A DNA stretch of 64,000 bases from JACVRW01 sp963739095 (GTDB taxonomy: Bacteria > Actinomycetota > Thermoleophilia > Solirubrobacterales > Thermoleophilaceae). Location of the stretch: NCBI GenBank assembly GCA_963739095.1, contig CAVTZF010000016.1, forward strand, positions 62,001-126,000. The letters are read 5' to 3'. The position numbers were made by a program, and so were the translations under genes. The notes beneath the pieces were generated by a model. It saw only the letters and a program-made list of their open reading frames with translations. It was not told where the DNA came from and did not search any database. Below are positions 35,503-44,480 of this stretch, in pieces (positions within the stretch are counted from its first letter, which is position 1; every line of letters begins with the position of its first letter).

Positions 35503-37662
35503 GTGGCCGGAGTCGGCTCTGCCTGCCTGACCGTCGCGCTGCTGACCGCCCTGTTCGCGGCGGGCGCGTCGATCTACGGTGGCGCGAGCGGCCGGCGCGA
35601 GTGGGCCACCTCGGGGCGGCGTGCCGTCTACTGCGTCGCGGCACTGTGCGTCGTGGCCTTCGCGATCCTCGAGTCAGCCTTCCTGCGCTCGGACTTCTCG
35701 TACAGGCTCGTGGCGGAAGGCTCCTCCACGACCACCCCGACCTTCTACAAGATCACCGCGGTCTGGGCGACGCAGGACGGCTCGCTGCTCCTGTGGGCCA
35801 CCCTGCTCGGGCTGTTCGCCAGCGCGGTTCTGTTCCTCACGCGCCGCTCGCTGCGTGACATCACGCCCTGGGCCACGGCCGTGCTCGCCTGCGTGGCGGC
35901 CTTCTTCCTGTTCCTGATGGTGGGCTGGGAGAACCCATTCGACACCCTCGCGATGGCGCCGCAGGAGGGCAACGGGCTCAACCCGCTGCTGCGCCACCCG
36001 GCGATGATGATCCACCCGCCGATGCTCTACACGGGCTACGTCGGCTTCTCGATCCCGTTCGCCTTCGCCATCGGGGCGCTGATCGCCCGGCGCACCGGGG
36101 CGGACTGGATCCGTGCGACGCGGCGCTTCGCACTGGTCGCCTGGACGTTCCTCGGGACGGGCATCCTGCTGGGCGCGCTCTGGTCCTACTCCGAGCTCGG
36201 CTGGGGCGGCTACTGGGCCTGGGACCCCGTCGAGAACGCCTCGCTGATGCCCTGGCTCGTCGGCACCGCGTTCCTGCACTCGATCATGGTTCAGGAGAAG
36301 CGCGGCATGCTGAAGGTCTGGAACGCGTCGCTGATCTGCGCGACGTTCGTGCTCGCGCTGATCGGCACCTTCCTCGTGCGCAGCGGCATCCTCGACTCGA
36401 TCCACGCCTTCGGGGCCTCGACGATCGGCGTGCAGTTCCTCGTCTTCATCAGCGCCGTGCTCGTCCTGTCGGCGACGCTCATCATCGTCAGGCTGCCGGA
36501 CCTGCGCTCGAGCGCGAGGCTCGACTCGCTGCTCTCGCGCGAGGCGTTCTTCCTGCTCAACAACCTCGTGCTCGTCACGCTCGCGCTGGTGATCCTGTGG
36601 GGCACCTTCTTCCCGCTCATCTCCGAGGCGCTCACCGGCACGGAGTCGACGGTCGGCCCGCCCTGGTTCAACCGCCTCACGACCCCGCTCGCGATCGTGC
36701 TGGTGCTGCTGACGGGCATCGGCCCGGTGCTCGCCTGGCGCAAGATGACGCCGTCGTCGCTGCGCCGCATCCTGTTCGTGCCGCTGGCCTTCACGGCGGT
36801 CGTGCTCGTTGTCCTGCTCGCCTTCACGAACGCCGCCGACAGCACCGCCTCGCTGATCATGTTCTGCTTCACGGCGTTCGTGCTCACGGTGGTCGGCCAG
36901 GAGTTCTGGCGCGGTGCGAGCGCTCGGCGCGTGATGACGGGCGAGCCCTGGCCGCGCGCGCTGGCGCAGCTGATCGGACGCAACAGGCGCCGCTACGGCG
37001 GCTACCTGGTGCACGCCGGGATCGCGGTTCTGTTCCTCGGCGTGGCCGCCTCGTCCGCGTTCGTCGAGCAGCGCGACATCCGGCTTTCGCCCGGCGAGTC
37101 GTTCACGCTCGGCGACTACGAGGTCACCTACCGCCAGCCGACGGCCCGGCTCGGCGGCGACTCGTCCGGCACCGGGGCGCCGATCTCCTTCGGCGCGGTC
37201 ATGGACGTGCGCAAGGGCGACGAGACCTTCACGCTGCGCCCCGCGCGCAACTTCTACTCGAGCGGCGACCCGTCGCTCGGCTCGATCTCGCGCTTCTTCG
37301 AGGGCGAGGCCACGAGTGAGGTCGACGTGCGCTGGGGCCTGCGCCGCGACTTCTGGCTCGCCGTGCGGCCCGACATCGGCACGCTCGAACGCCCGATCCG
37401 CGAGGCCGACGCCAAGTTCGCCGACGCCGGCGGAGACGTCCAGGCGCTGATCATCGCCGCCCTGGCCGAGCGCTACCGGCGTGACCCGCCGCCCGCCGCC
37501 TTCCGCGCGATCGTCTCACCGCTCGTCGCCTGGATCTGGATCGGCGGCGCCATCGCGCTGCTCGGCGCCCTCGTGGCGGCCTGGCCGACGCCGGAGGCGC
37601 GCCTGCGCCGTGTGCGGGCGATTTACTCCGCCCGGCTCGGCAAGGAGCTGTCGCGGGCGTAA
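35503..37662 (+). CDS. ccmF: Haem lyase CcmF (cytochrome c maturation)
   Basis: 719 residues with about 14-15 membrane helices. The tryptophan-rich WWD haem-handling motif reads LGWGGYWAWDPVENASLMPWL. Conserved histidines occur in LLRHPAMMIHPPMLYTGYVG. The long C-terminal periplasmic part (FVEQRDIRLSPGESFTLGDYE) and a last helix fit full-length CcmF. It joins haem from CcmE to apocytochrome CxxCH motifs. GTG 35503 is the only start compatible with the ccmE stop. Confidence 0.92.
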   Translation: MAGVGSACLTVALLTALFAAGASIYGGASGRREWATSGRRAVYCVAALCVVAFAILESAFLRSDFSYRLVAEGSSTTTPTFYKITAVWATQDGSLLLWATLLGLFASAVLFLTRRSLRDITPWATAVLACVAAFFLFLMVGWENPFDTLAMAPQEGNGLNPLLRHPAMMIHPPMLYTGYVGFSIPFAFAIGALIARRTGADWIRATRRFALVAWTFLGTGILLGALWSYSELGWGGYWAWDPVENASLMPWLVGTAFLHSIMVQEKRGMLKVWNASLICATFVLALIGTFLVRSGILDSIHAFGASTIGVQFLVFISAVLVLSATLIIVRLPDLRSSARLDSLLSREAFFLLNNLVLVTLALVILWGTFFPLISEALTGTESTVGPPWFNRLTTPLAIVLVLLTGIGPVLAWRKMTPSSLRRILFVPLAFTAVVLVVLLAFTNAADSTASLIMFCFTAFVLTVVGQEFWRGASARRVMTGEPWPRALAQLIGRNRRRYGGYLVHAGIAVLFLGVAASSAFVEQRDIRLSPGESFTLGDYEVTYRQPTARLGGDSSGTGAPISFGAVMDVRKGDETFTLRPARNFYSSGDPSLGSISRFFEGEATSEVDVRWGLRRDFWLAVRPDIGTLERPIREADAKFADAGGDVQALIIAALAERYRRDPPPAAFRAIVSPLVAWIWIGGAIALLGALVAAWPTPEARLRRVRAIYSARLGKELSRA

Positions 37663-37677
37663 CGGCCTGGCCCAGTC

Positions 37678-37968
37678 GTGGAGTACGCCATCGCACTGCT
37701 CGTCCTCGCGGCGCTCGTCGCGTTCGCGGTGACCCGCCCGCTGCGCTCCCCCGGCGCCGAGGAAGACCGCGAGCAGACGCGCATCGCCGAGCTCGAGGCG
37801 GCGAAGGAGGCCAAGTACCGCGAGATCCGCGACGCCGAGCTCGACCACCAGATGGGCAAGCTCTCCCGCGAGGACTGGCGTGCGGTCGACGGCGACCTGC
37901 GCGCCGAGGCGATCGAGATCCTGCGGGAGCTGGATCGTTTGGAGGGACGCGCGGCCAACGACAGCTGA
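37678..37968 (+). CDS. CcmI-like small membrane-anchored protein
   Basis: 96 residues from GTG 37678: one N-terminal helix (YAIALLVLAALVAFAVTRPL) followed by a charged coiled coil (EDREQTRIAELEAAKEAKYREIRD, HQMGKLSREDWRAVDGDLRAEAIEIL). This pattern matches the N-terminal part of CcmI, which recruits apocytochrome to the haem lyase; the TPR part is absent. It follows ccmF by 15 nt. ccmABCD and ccmH are not in the window. Confidence 0.75.
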   Translation: MEYAIALLVLAALVAFAVTRPLRSPGAEEDREQTRIAELEAAKEAKYREIRDAELDHQMGKLSREDWRAVDGDLRAEAIEILRELDRLEGRAANDS

Positions 37969-38027
37969 GAAGGGGTCGGCACGGGCGGTTGGTGCTTCCG
38001 TCCCGGATTTGGCCGGTCACAGCGGCC

Positions 38028-38051
38028 AAAGTCAGGATTCGTCCTGACTTT
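38028..38051. terminator. UUCG-loop hairpin, likely bidirectional terminator
   Basis: A perfect 10-bp inverted repeat, AAAGTCAGGA / TCCTGACTTT, closes on a TTCG tetraloop. It lies between the convergent ends of the ccm operon and the galactose-oxidase-like gene. A third copy of the half-site, AAGTCAGGAT, stands about 20 nt further on (38070-38079). A-rich and T-rich ends on either side let it work on both strands. Confidence 0.7.
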
Positions 38052-38091
38052 CTGGGCTCCTGGCCCTACAAGTCAGGATTTCAGCGCTTCG

Positions 38092-40470
38092 CTAGCGCCG
38101 GCTCGGCCGGACGCGGACCACCGAGTCGCGCTTCAGCGGCAGAGCGCTCTCGTTGCCCTCCGTGTCCGCCGCCCTCACCAGCACCCGGAAGGTGCCGACC
38201 GGCAGCCGCTTGCCGAGCGCCAGCTGCCACTGCACCTCGCCGCTCGTCGAGGCGAGCCGGGCGTTGAGCCAGCGGGGCCGGTCGCAGCGGCGCGGGTCGA
38301 CGCTCATCTTGCGCTTGCCCTTGAGCCACCAGCTGCAGCCACCACCGGCGAGCTTTCGGCGCAGTGCGACGCTCACGGACTCCACGCCCGCCGGGTCCGC
38401 CGCACTGCCTCGGATGCGCCCGCGGGCTACGTTCACGCCGAGCAACCGGAGCGCTGGGCCGGTGGTGTCGGGAGATCCCGGGACGATGGGGTCGGGGAGT
38501 CCCGGGACGACGGGGCCAGGGAGCTCCTGGGCCGATGGGGTCGGGACCTCCCGGGCCGGGGTCGCCCGGAGGGGTCCACCGGGGCGGGGTCGCGCACCGA
38601 GACTGGCCAGGTGGCGGTGCCGGTGCCGCCGAGGCCGTCGCTCACAGTGAGGGTTGCGCTGTAGGTGCCGGGCTCCGAGTAGGTGTGGGTGGCGGACCCC
38701 TGTGTGCTTGTCGCACCGTCGCCGAAGCTCCACGAGAAGCTCAGCGGGTCGCCATCCGGGTCGTCCGACCGCCGGCCGTCGAAGCTCACGCTCAGCGGTG
38801 CGGGTCCGGTCGCGGTGTCGGCGTCGAGGACCGCCTCCGGGTCTTGATTTGGTGGGGGATTGCCGGCGGCCACCGTGACCATGCGAGCGACCGAGGGCAC
38901 TCCCTCTGCGTTGATCACGAACAGCATGTACGGCCCGGGCGGTGCGATGTTCGCGTTGGCGGGCCCCGTGGCCCTGAGCTTCCCGCCGTCGCGGGCGTTG
39001 ATGGACAGCGGGATGAAGCGCTGCTCCATGTCGACTGAGTGCGTGACCGCCCCGAGGCGAACCAGCGCCACCCGCTCGATCGAAGCCGCGTTCGGCGTCG
39101 AGATCCGCACCTGCGCGCCGTAGTTGACCACGCCCGGCGCCGAGCTGATGGCGGGCCGCGGCGCGAGCTGCCCCGAGCCGTCCTTCTTGAAGAGGTACGG
39201 CGGGGTGAACACCTGGGCGTTCTTGGCGAGGTATCCCTGCGAGTCGCAGGCGCCGCAGATGCCGCCGCCGGAGGAGAGGACGCGGGCGTCGGGCAGCAGC
39301 AGGGCGGTCGAGTGGTACTGGCGCGTGACCTGCATCGGCGCGAGCGTGCTCCACTCATCAGTACTGGGCTTCCACAGCTCCGCCTCGTACACGCCGTGCT
39401 CGACATCCACGAGGTCCTCGCCCGACGAGAGCCCGCCGGTAGCCAGCACGGTGCCGTCGGCGAGCACGGTGAGGTTGTGCTGGCGGCGGCCGTACTCCAT
39501 CGACCCGGTCTCTCTGGCCTGCGGACTGGCGCCGTTGAGATCAATGACGCTGGCGGTCTCCGTCGAGGGTCCGCCGCCTGCGACAAGCAGCTTGCCGATG
39601 TCGTACATCGCCCGGCTGCCGTAGTCGCGGTCGACCCCGTCGCGGATGCCGTAGTTCTGCCAGGAGCCCGACCCATTGGGGTTGAGGCTGCGCATCGTCG
39701 GGCTCGGTCCGGAGAAGAAGGTGCGTCCATCCGGCGCGACGTCGAGCCACGGATAATTCGGAAGCCCGAAGCTGGCGCCGGTCAACTGCCTCAGCGCCCC
39801 GTTCGTCCCACGCACCTCGGGGATGTTCGGCCCTCCCGAGGTGATCAGCATCTCGCCGTTGCTCAGCGGAGTCACGCTCGGGTACCAGCGCTCGCCCTCC
39901 ATGTTCGGGCCGAGCGACCACGCGTTGGTCGTTGGATTGAAGATGTGCGTCTGGCGGATTCCCTGGAGCTGCGCGTTCTTGTTTCCACCGGCCAGGAACA
40001 GCGAGCCGTCGGGCAGGTGCGCGAGCCCGCTGCAGAAGACGTTGAAGCCGGTGGTGACGTTCACCGGCGTCTGTGTACCGGTGGCCGGGTCCCAGACCGT
40101 GGCGCGGGTGTGATCGTGAACCGGATAGGTCTCCGTCGCGTTGTCGCCAACCGAGTCGTATGCCAAGACCTTGCCGTTGGGCATCAACGCAACGTGCACG
40201 CCGACCACGGGCCAGTTGACGATCGGTCCCCAGCTGCCGACCTGGTGCTCGTCGCCCGCGACGGCAGCGGCAGCGCGCGCCGCATCGGCTTGCGTCGCGA
40301 GTGCCGTACTTCGTTGCAGGCTGGCCTCCTCGGCCGCGCGTGTGGGTGACCGAGTCCTCCGCGATGTGCTCAGCCGCGCCGTCGGTTGACTCATGCGCCG
40401 AGGCACCGGGCGAGGCACCGGCTAGGCACAAAAAAATCGCGGCGATGGCCGCGGCGGATGTACGTATCAA
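38092..40470 (-). pseudogene. Secreted galactose/glyoxal-oxidase-like copper radical oxidase with PKD domain, two frameshifts
   Basis: TTG 40470 opens a signal peptide (AAAIAAIFLCLAGASPGASA). One frame change near 40335 leads into a long kelch-propeller protein. The copper-radical-oxidase residues are all there: Cys in FNVFCSGLAHLPDG, Tyr in RWYPSVTPLSNG, Tyr-His in RQYHSTALLLPDA, and His in AVTHSVDMEQR. A DUF1929 E-set domain and a PKD domain (SDDPDGDPLSFSWSFGDG) follow. A second frame change near 38575 leads to a Pro-rich linker and a C-terminal cell-surface domain ending at 38092. The oxidase core itself is uninterrupted (661-residue frame). Confidence 0.78.
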
Positions 40471-40564
40471 GTTGATGGGGGGCAGTCCGGTATGGCTTTC
40501 GTCCCCAGACTAGGTCACGTCCTACGATCTCGCCACGGGGAACCGCCAGCTACTCTTTCCGGCC

Positions 40565-40789
40565 GTGGAAGCGATCCTCTACGGCCTTCAGGTGATCCTC
40601 TCGGTGGTCCTGATCGTGCTCGTGCTCATGCACTCGGGCAAGGACTCGGGGCTCTCAGGCGCCTTCGGCGTCGGCACCGGCGCGGGCCCGTTCGGCGGTG
40701 GGTCGCTGGTCGAGCGGAACCTGAACCGCTGGACGATCGGGTTCGCGCTGCTGTTCGTCGCGAACGTGATCGTCCTGCTGAAGATCTGA
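40565..40789 (+). CDS. secG: Protein translocase subunit SecG
   Basis: 74 residues with two membrane helices (LYGLQVILSVVLIVLVLM and WTIGFALLFVANVIVLL) and the conserved loop HSGKDSGLSGAFGVGTGAGPFGG. Auxiliary subunit of the SecYEG channel. The GTG start has TACTCT 8 nt upstream and no Shine-Dalgarno, so the transcript probably begins at or near the start codon. It is divergent from the oxidase-like gene. Confidence 0.93.
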   Translation: MEAILYGLQVILSVVLIVLVLMHSGKDSGLSGAFGVGTGAGPFGGGSLVERNLNRWTIGFALLFVANVIVLLKI

Positions 40790-40795
40790 GCGCGC

Positions 40796-40925
40796 AGATG
40801 AGGCGGGCGGCCCCGACCCCCGTCCCCTCAGGTCCGGAGGCCGGTTCCGCCGGCCCCTGGGAACAGCACGCCACAGCGGGCGTGCCCCTTGCTGCTACCC
40901 GGGACGGCCGCGCGCAACGGACTTG
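40796..40925. other. Structured convergent spacer after secG, possible small RNA
   Basis: No gene fits this 130-nt stretch between secG and the tldE stop. It can fold into nested stems: CCGTCCC with GGGACGG around two inner hairpins, GGCCGG/CCGGCC (extended by CAGG/CCTG) and GCACGCC/GGCGTGC. It also holds TCAGGTCCGGA, the core string of bacterial SRP RNA, but the usual GGAAGGAAGCAGC continuation is missing. It may be a complex terminator or a small RNA. Confidence 0.35.
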
Positions 40926-40927
40926 CC

Positions 40928-42292
40928 TCAGCCGGCCGGGCCGGTGAAGCGCACGCGCCCCGCCCGCAGGGCGGGGCTCACGACGCCATAGGCGAATCGA
41001 CGGCCGTAGAACTCGCCGTCGCTCGACAGCTCGAGGCCGGCCGTCAGCGCCTGCGCGCCCGACAGGATCGAGAGCACGCTGTCGGTGAGGCGCAGGTCGC
41101 GGAGCGGCCGCGTGACCCGCCCGTCCTCGATCAGGAAGGTCCCGTCGCGGGTGACCGCCGTGACGAGCGTCTCCTTCGGGCGCACGATGTTCTCGTACCA
41201 GAGCCGCGTCACGTACACGCCACGCTCGACGGGGGCGCAGAGCTCGGCCGTGTCGGCCGCTCCGCCGCCGGCCAGAACCAGGTTCGTGGGGTGCGGTCCG
41301 GAGGGGGCGCCGCCCGGGGCGACGGCGTGACCAGTGGAGGAGGCACCGATCAGCGCCGCGCTGCGGACGTCGTGGACCACCCGATGCGCCACGCCATCCT
41401 GGATCAGCGGCAGCGGGGCCTTGGGCGTGCCCTCGGCGTCGAAGCCGCGGGGCAGCGTGCGCGGGAACAGCGGCGAATCGGACAGGTTGACTGCCGGCGC
41501 GGCCACGGGCTCGCCGAGCCGGTCCGTGAGCGCGCCGCGCCCCTCCGCATGCGCGAGCCCGTTGAAGGCCGCAAAGGCGAGCAGGTCGAGCAGCGAGCGC
41601 ATCGCATCCGGCTCGAACACCACCGGGTATGTGCCCGCCCCCAGCTCGGCGGGCTCGCGCGAGCGCGCGAACGAGCCGAGCGCCTTCGAGGCGGTGCGCT
41701 CGGCAAGCGCGCGCGGCTCCAGGGCCGCGGCGGACGGCGCCGCCTGCGACGCGTGGCCGCTGCGGCCGTCGCCGCGCTCGGGGGTCATGCAGATGACCTT
41801 CATGAACGCGTCGTTGTTGACCTCCGCGACAGCGCTCCCGGGGCGCGCGACAGCGCGCTCGACCTCTGCGGCGGACCAGGTGCCGTGCGCCTCCAGCCCG
41901 GCGTCCGCGGCGATCTCGAACACAGCCGCCAGCGCGTCGCCCCCCATCCCGGCGTCGAGCGTCGCCGCCGCGGCCGGGAGCGGAAGGCCGCCGACCTGAT
42001 CCGGGAAACCCGGGTAGAGCCCGCCGCCCGCCGCCGCCGCGGCCTCGGCCGCCGCCGCGGCGCGCCGCGCGCAGGCGGCGAGCGCCTCGTCGTCGGTCGA
42101 GTTCGTCTCAGCCCGGCCGACGTGCCCGCGACGCACGACGGCCAGCTCGACGGTCAGGTCGTCGACCTCCGTCGCCTGCGTCGGGCGGTTGGCGGCGAAG
42201 CGCAGCAGCAGCGAGCGTTCCTTTGTGACGAGCGCGAGTGCGTCCGGCCCCGCCTGGCGCAACGCGCGCTCGGCGAGTTCGAGCGCGCTCAC
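40928..42292 (-). CDS. tldE: TldE/PmbA-family metallopeptidase-like partner protein
   Basis: 454 residues from GTG 42292, which overlaps the tldD stop (GTGA). TldE has the TldD fold without the HExxxH zinc site, as seen here. Conserved C-terminal features are present: LFPRTLPRGFDAEGTPKAPLPLIQDG, NLVLAGGG and GVYVTRLWYENIVRPKETLVTAV. TldD/TldE form a heterodimeric protease that degrades unfolded peptides and, in E. coli, cuts the microcin B17 leader. Confidence 0.9.
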   Translation of the reverse strand: MSALELAERALRQAGPDALALVTKERSLLLRFAANRPTQATEVDDLTVELAVVRRGHVGRAETNSTDDEALAACARRAAAAAEAAAAAGGGLYPGFPDQVGGLPLPAAAATLDAGMGGDALAAVFEIAADAGLEAHGTWSAAEVERAVARPGSAVAEVNNDAFMKVICMTPERGDGRSGHASQAAPSAAALEPRALAERTASKALGSFARSREPAELGAGTYPVVFEPDAMRSLLDLLAFAAFNGLAHAEGRGALTDRLGEPVAAPAVNLSDSPLFPRTLPRGFDAEGTPKAPLPLIQDGVAHRVVHDVRSAALIGASSTGHAVAPGGAPSGPHPTNLVLAGGGAADTAELCAPVERGVYVTRLWYENIVRPKETLVTAVTRDGTFLIEDGRVTRPLRDLRLTDSVLSILSGAQALTAGLELSSDGEFYGRRFAYGVVSPALRAGRVRFTGPAG

Positions 42293-43728
42293 GCGACGCC
42301 GACCTCGACGTCCCGGAAGCGCGCGGGCGCGCAGCCGTGCGAAACCCGCATGAGCTGCCCCGGCTCGCCCTTGCCGCAGTCGAGCAGCGAGATCAGCCGC
42401 CATTCGGCGGGTGAGCAGACCGCGTCGCAGCTCGCCCAGAAGCGCGGCGTCACCCCGCCGTAGCTCGGGTTGCGGACGAGCCCGCCCAGGCGGCCGTCGC
42501 GGATCTCGCGCGCCGCCTCGCCCTCGAACTGGAAGTTGAGGCGCTTGTCGTCGATCGACCAGGAGCGGTTCGTCTCGATCAGCAGCCCCTCGTCGGTGTC
42601 CGCGATCAGCTCGTCGAGCGTGCCCGCGTCGCCCGGCTCGAGGTTCACGTTCGTCATGCGGACGATTGGCTGGCGTGCGAAGCCCTGGGCCCGCATGCAG
42701 CCACCGGAGCGCTCGAGGCCGATCTCGGCAGCGGTCTCGCGCGAGGACAGGAAGCCGGCAAGGACGCCGTTCCGGACGATCGGCACCGGCCGGCCCTCGA
42801 CGCCCTCGTCGTCCCAGCGGTAGCTGCCCAGCCCGCCCAGGCTGGTGGCGTCCGCGGTCACGTTCATGTGGTCGGAGCCGAAGCGCAGCGAGCCGATGCC
42901 GTCGGCCGGCACGAAGCTCGTTCCCGCGTAGGAGGCCTCGCGTCCGAGCACGCGATCCAGCTCCACGGCGTGGCCCACGGACTCGTGCACCTGGAGGCCG
43001 AGCTGCTCACCGGCGAGGATCAGCGTGCGCCGGCCCGGCGGGCAGGCGGGCGCGGCGAGCAGCTCGACCGCCTCTGCCCCCACGCGCGGCGCGGCCGCGG
43101 CCAGCTCGAGCGCGGCGAACGTCTCGTAGCCGCCCTGCGCCACGTGGCCGCCGTGCGAGGCCGGGAAGGAGCGGATCTGCATCTGGTCGGCGTCGACCGC
43201 AAGCGCCGCGATCCCCCCGCCGCACTCCCTGAGCTCCTGCTCGCAGAGCGCACCTTCCGTGGACGCGAAGATGCGCTCCTCGCCGTGCGCCCTGAAGCGA
43301 GCCGCGGCGAGCGTCACTCCCGGCTCCTGCCGCAGCGCCTCATCGGCCGCGAGCAGCGCCGACAGCTTCTCCTCGAGTGGCACCTCGAACGGATCGCGCT
43401 CGTACGGGCTGCGCCAGGAGCCCTCGGCCGGCGGCTCTGGGGCGAGCGCCACTGCGGAGCTCGGCAGCGGCTGCGCGGCGGCGACCTCGAGCGCCCGGGC
43501 CAGGGCAGCCTCGGCGGCACGGCGCTCGCTGCCGCGCACCGCCGCGAAGCCCCAGCAGCCGGCCACGCGCACGCGAACGCCGATTCCCTCGCTCTCGTCG
43601 GAGTCGAGCGAGTCGAGCGCTCCGTTGCGGGTGGCGAGCAGCTCGCTGCGGCTGCGCACGTAGCGCGCGTCCGCGTATTCGGCCCGCGTGCGAGCCGAGT
43701 CCATGAGCTCTCTCAGGAGGTCCCGCAC
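42289..43728 (-). CDS. tldD: TldD zinc metallopeptidase
   Basis: 479 residues from GTG 43728 (ATG 43704 is an alternative). The zinc motif HESVGH lies in LQVHESVGHAVELDRVLG, and a conserved C-terminal cysteine-glycine region (ISLLDCGKGEPGQLM, VSHGCAPARF) completes the site. GTG is favoured because the family usually has about ten residues before the YADAR motif. However, its only Shine-Dalgarno-like GGGAGG abuts the start inside a hairpin, which suggests controlled translation. It is coupled to tldE. Confidence 0.9.
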   Translation of the reverse strand: MRDLLRELMDSARTRAEYADARYVRSRSELLATRNGALDSLDSDESEGIGVRVRVAGCWGFAAVRGSERRAAEAALARALEVAAAQPLPSSAVALAPEPPAEGSWRSPYERDPFEVPLEEKLSALLAADEALRQEPGVTLAAARFRAHGEERIFASTEGALCEQELRECGGGIAALAVDADQMQIRSFPASHGGHVAQGGYETFAALELAAAAPRVGAEAVELLAAPACPPGRRTLILAGEQLGLQVHESVGHAVELDRVLGREASYAGTSFVPADGIGSLRFGSDHMNVTADATSLGGLGSYRWDDEGVEGRPVPIVRNGVLAGFLSSRETAAEIGLERSGGCMRAQGFARQPIVRMTNVNLEPGDAGTLDELIADTDEGLLIETNRSWSIDDKRLNFQFEGEAAREIRDGRLGGLVRNPSYGGVTPRFWASCDAVCSPAEWRLISLLDCGKGEPGQLMRVSHGCAPARFRDVEVGVA

Positions 43729-43757
43729 CTCCCGCGGGAGGCTACCTCCCGCGGGAC
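43720..43757 (-). promoter_or_regulatory. Nested palindromes over the tldD start
   Basis: Two near-identical palindromes, CCTCCCGCGGGAGG (43728-43741) and CCTCCCGCGGGA (43745-43756), stand in tandem. An outer stem GTCCCGC/GCGGGAC (43720-43726 with 43751-43757) encloses them. In the mRNA the GGGAGG elements and the GUG start are all paired in one conformer. It could be an attenuator, an operator or a translation switch between the small upstream gene and tldD. Confidence 0.5.
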
Positions 43758-43770
43758 GTGGCGAGTCGGC

Positions 43771-43959
43771 CTAGCGGCCGGCGGCCGTGCGCCGAAGGGG
43801 AAGCGGGTGACGCGGGCGACCGGGCAGCAGGAACGCCGCCGAGCGCCGGCGCCGTCGGCGCTGCTTGGAGCTCAGATTGGCCCTCGAGGCCCGGTAGGGA
43901 TCCTCGTTGGGGGAGTAGATATGGCGGGCCGCATAGGCCAGGGGGATGCCGGGGTGCAT
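43771..43959 (-). CDS. Small basic peptide upstream of tldD
   Basis: 62 residues from ATG 43959, with CGGAGG at good spacing upstream. The N-terminal half is neutral and Tyr-rich (HPGIPLAYAARHIYSP, NEDPYR); the C-terminal half is strongly basic with KQRRRRRR and ends in RRTAAGR. No cysteine, no membrane helix. It lies 42 nt upstream of tldD on the same strand. I do not recognise it. Being a substrate or leader-bearing precursor for TldD/TldE is a testable idea only. Confidence 0.5.
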   Translation of the reverse strand: MHPGIPLAYAARHIYSPNEDPYRASRANLSSKQRRRRRRSAAFLLPGRPRHPLPLRRTAAGR

Positions 43960-44064
43960 GACGAGTCCTCCGAAACGGAGTGGGGGGTGTGACGAAGAGA
44001 CTGGCGTCCCTGGCGGGGCCTGTGTGAGTCGTCCGTCACACAAGCCTGAACGGACGGGCTGGCG

Positions 44065-44454
44065 CTAGGCGCCGCGCGGCGCCGCGTCCTCGAGCACGAT
44101 TCGCATCAGGTCGCGGATCGAGAGCATGCCGACGACCTCGTCGCCGTCGACGATCGGCATGTGACGGAAGCCGCCGTGGATCATCAGCACGGCGGCCTGG
44201 CGCATTGTCTCGTCTGGCTCCATCGTCTCGGGGTCACGCGTCATCCAGTCGGAGACGAGCGTGTCGTCGGTGATGCCGCCCGCGACGGCCCGCAGGATGT
44301 CGCGCTCGGTGAGGATGCCGACCAGGCGGCCGTGCTCGATCACGAGCACCGCGCCCACGTCCCTTGAGACCATCCGCTCGGCTACGGCCTTGAGCCCGAG
44401 CCCCGGCTCGACGGTGAGCAGGCTGCGCGACATGTGGTTGCGGGCGAGCGGCAT
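44065..44454 (-). CDS. CBS-domain pair protein
   Basis: 129 residues made of two CBS motifs: MSRSLLTVEPGLGLKAVAERM...GAVLVIEHGRLVGILTERDILRA-type and WMTRDPETMEPDETMRQAAVLM...MPIVDGDEVVGMLSIRDLMRIV-type. Stand-alone CBS pairs bind adenosine nucleotides and usually act as energy or stress sensors. The gene is followed by the CapA-like gene on the same strand (27 nt upstream of the CBS start). Confidence 0.88.
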   Translation of the reverse strand: MPLARNHMSRSLLTVEPGLGLKAVAERMVSRDVGAVLVIEHGRLVGILTERDILRAVAGGITDDTLVSDWMTRDPETMEPDETMRQAAVLMIHGGFRHMPIVDGDEVVGMLSIRDLMRIVLEDAAPRGA

Positions 44455-44480
44455 TGAGGGAGCGTAAGCGAACTTGGCGC

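Noticed and set aside
37981..38027. GGCCGGTCACAGCGGCC near the ccm terminator as a second operator
   Set aside because: The symmetry is imperfect and short in very GC-rich DNA; the neighbouring TTCG hairpin explains the spacer better.
40428..40436. A7 run near the oxidase signal peptide as a phase-variation tract
   Set aside because: It lies inside the h-region of a good signal peptide and the frame break is about 95 nt further on, so the run is not the cause.
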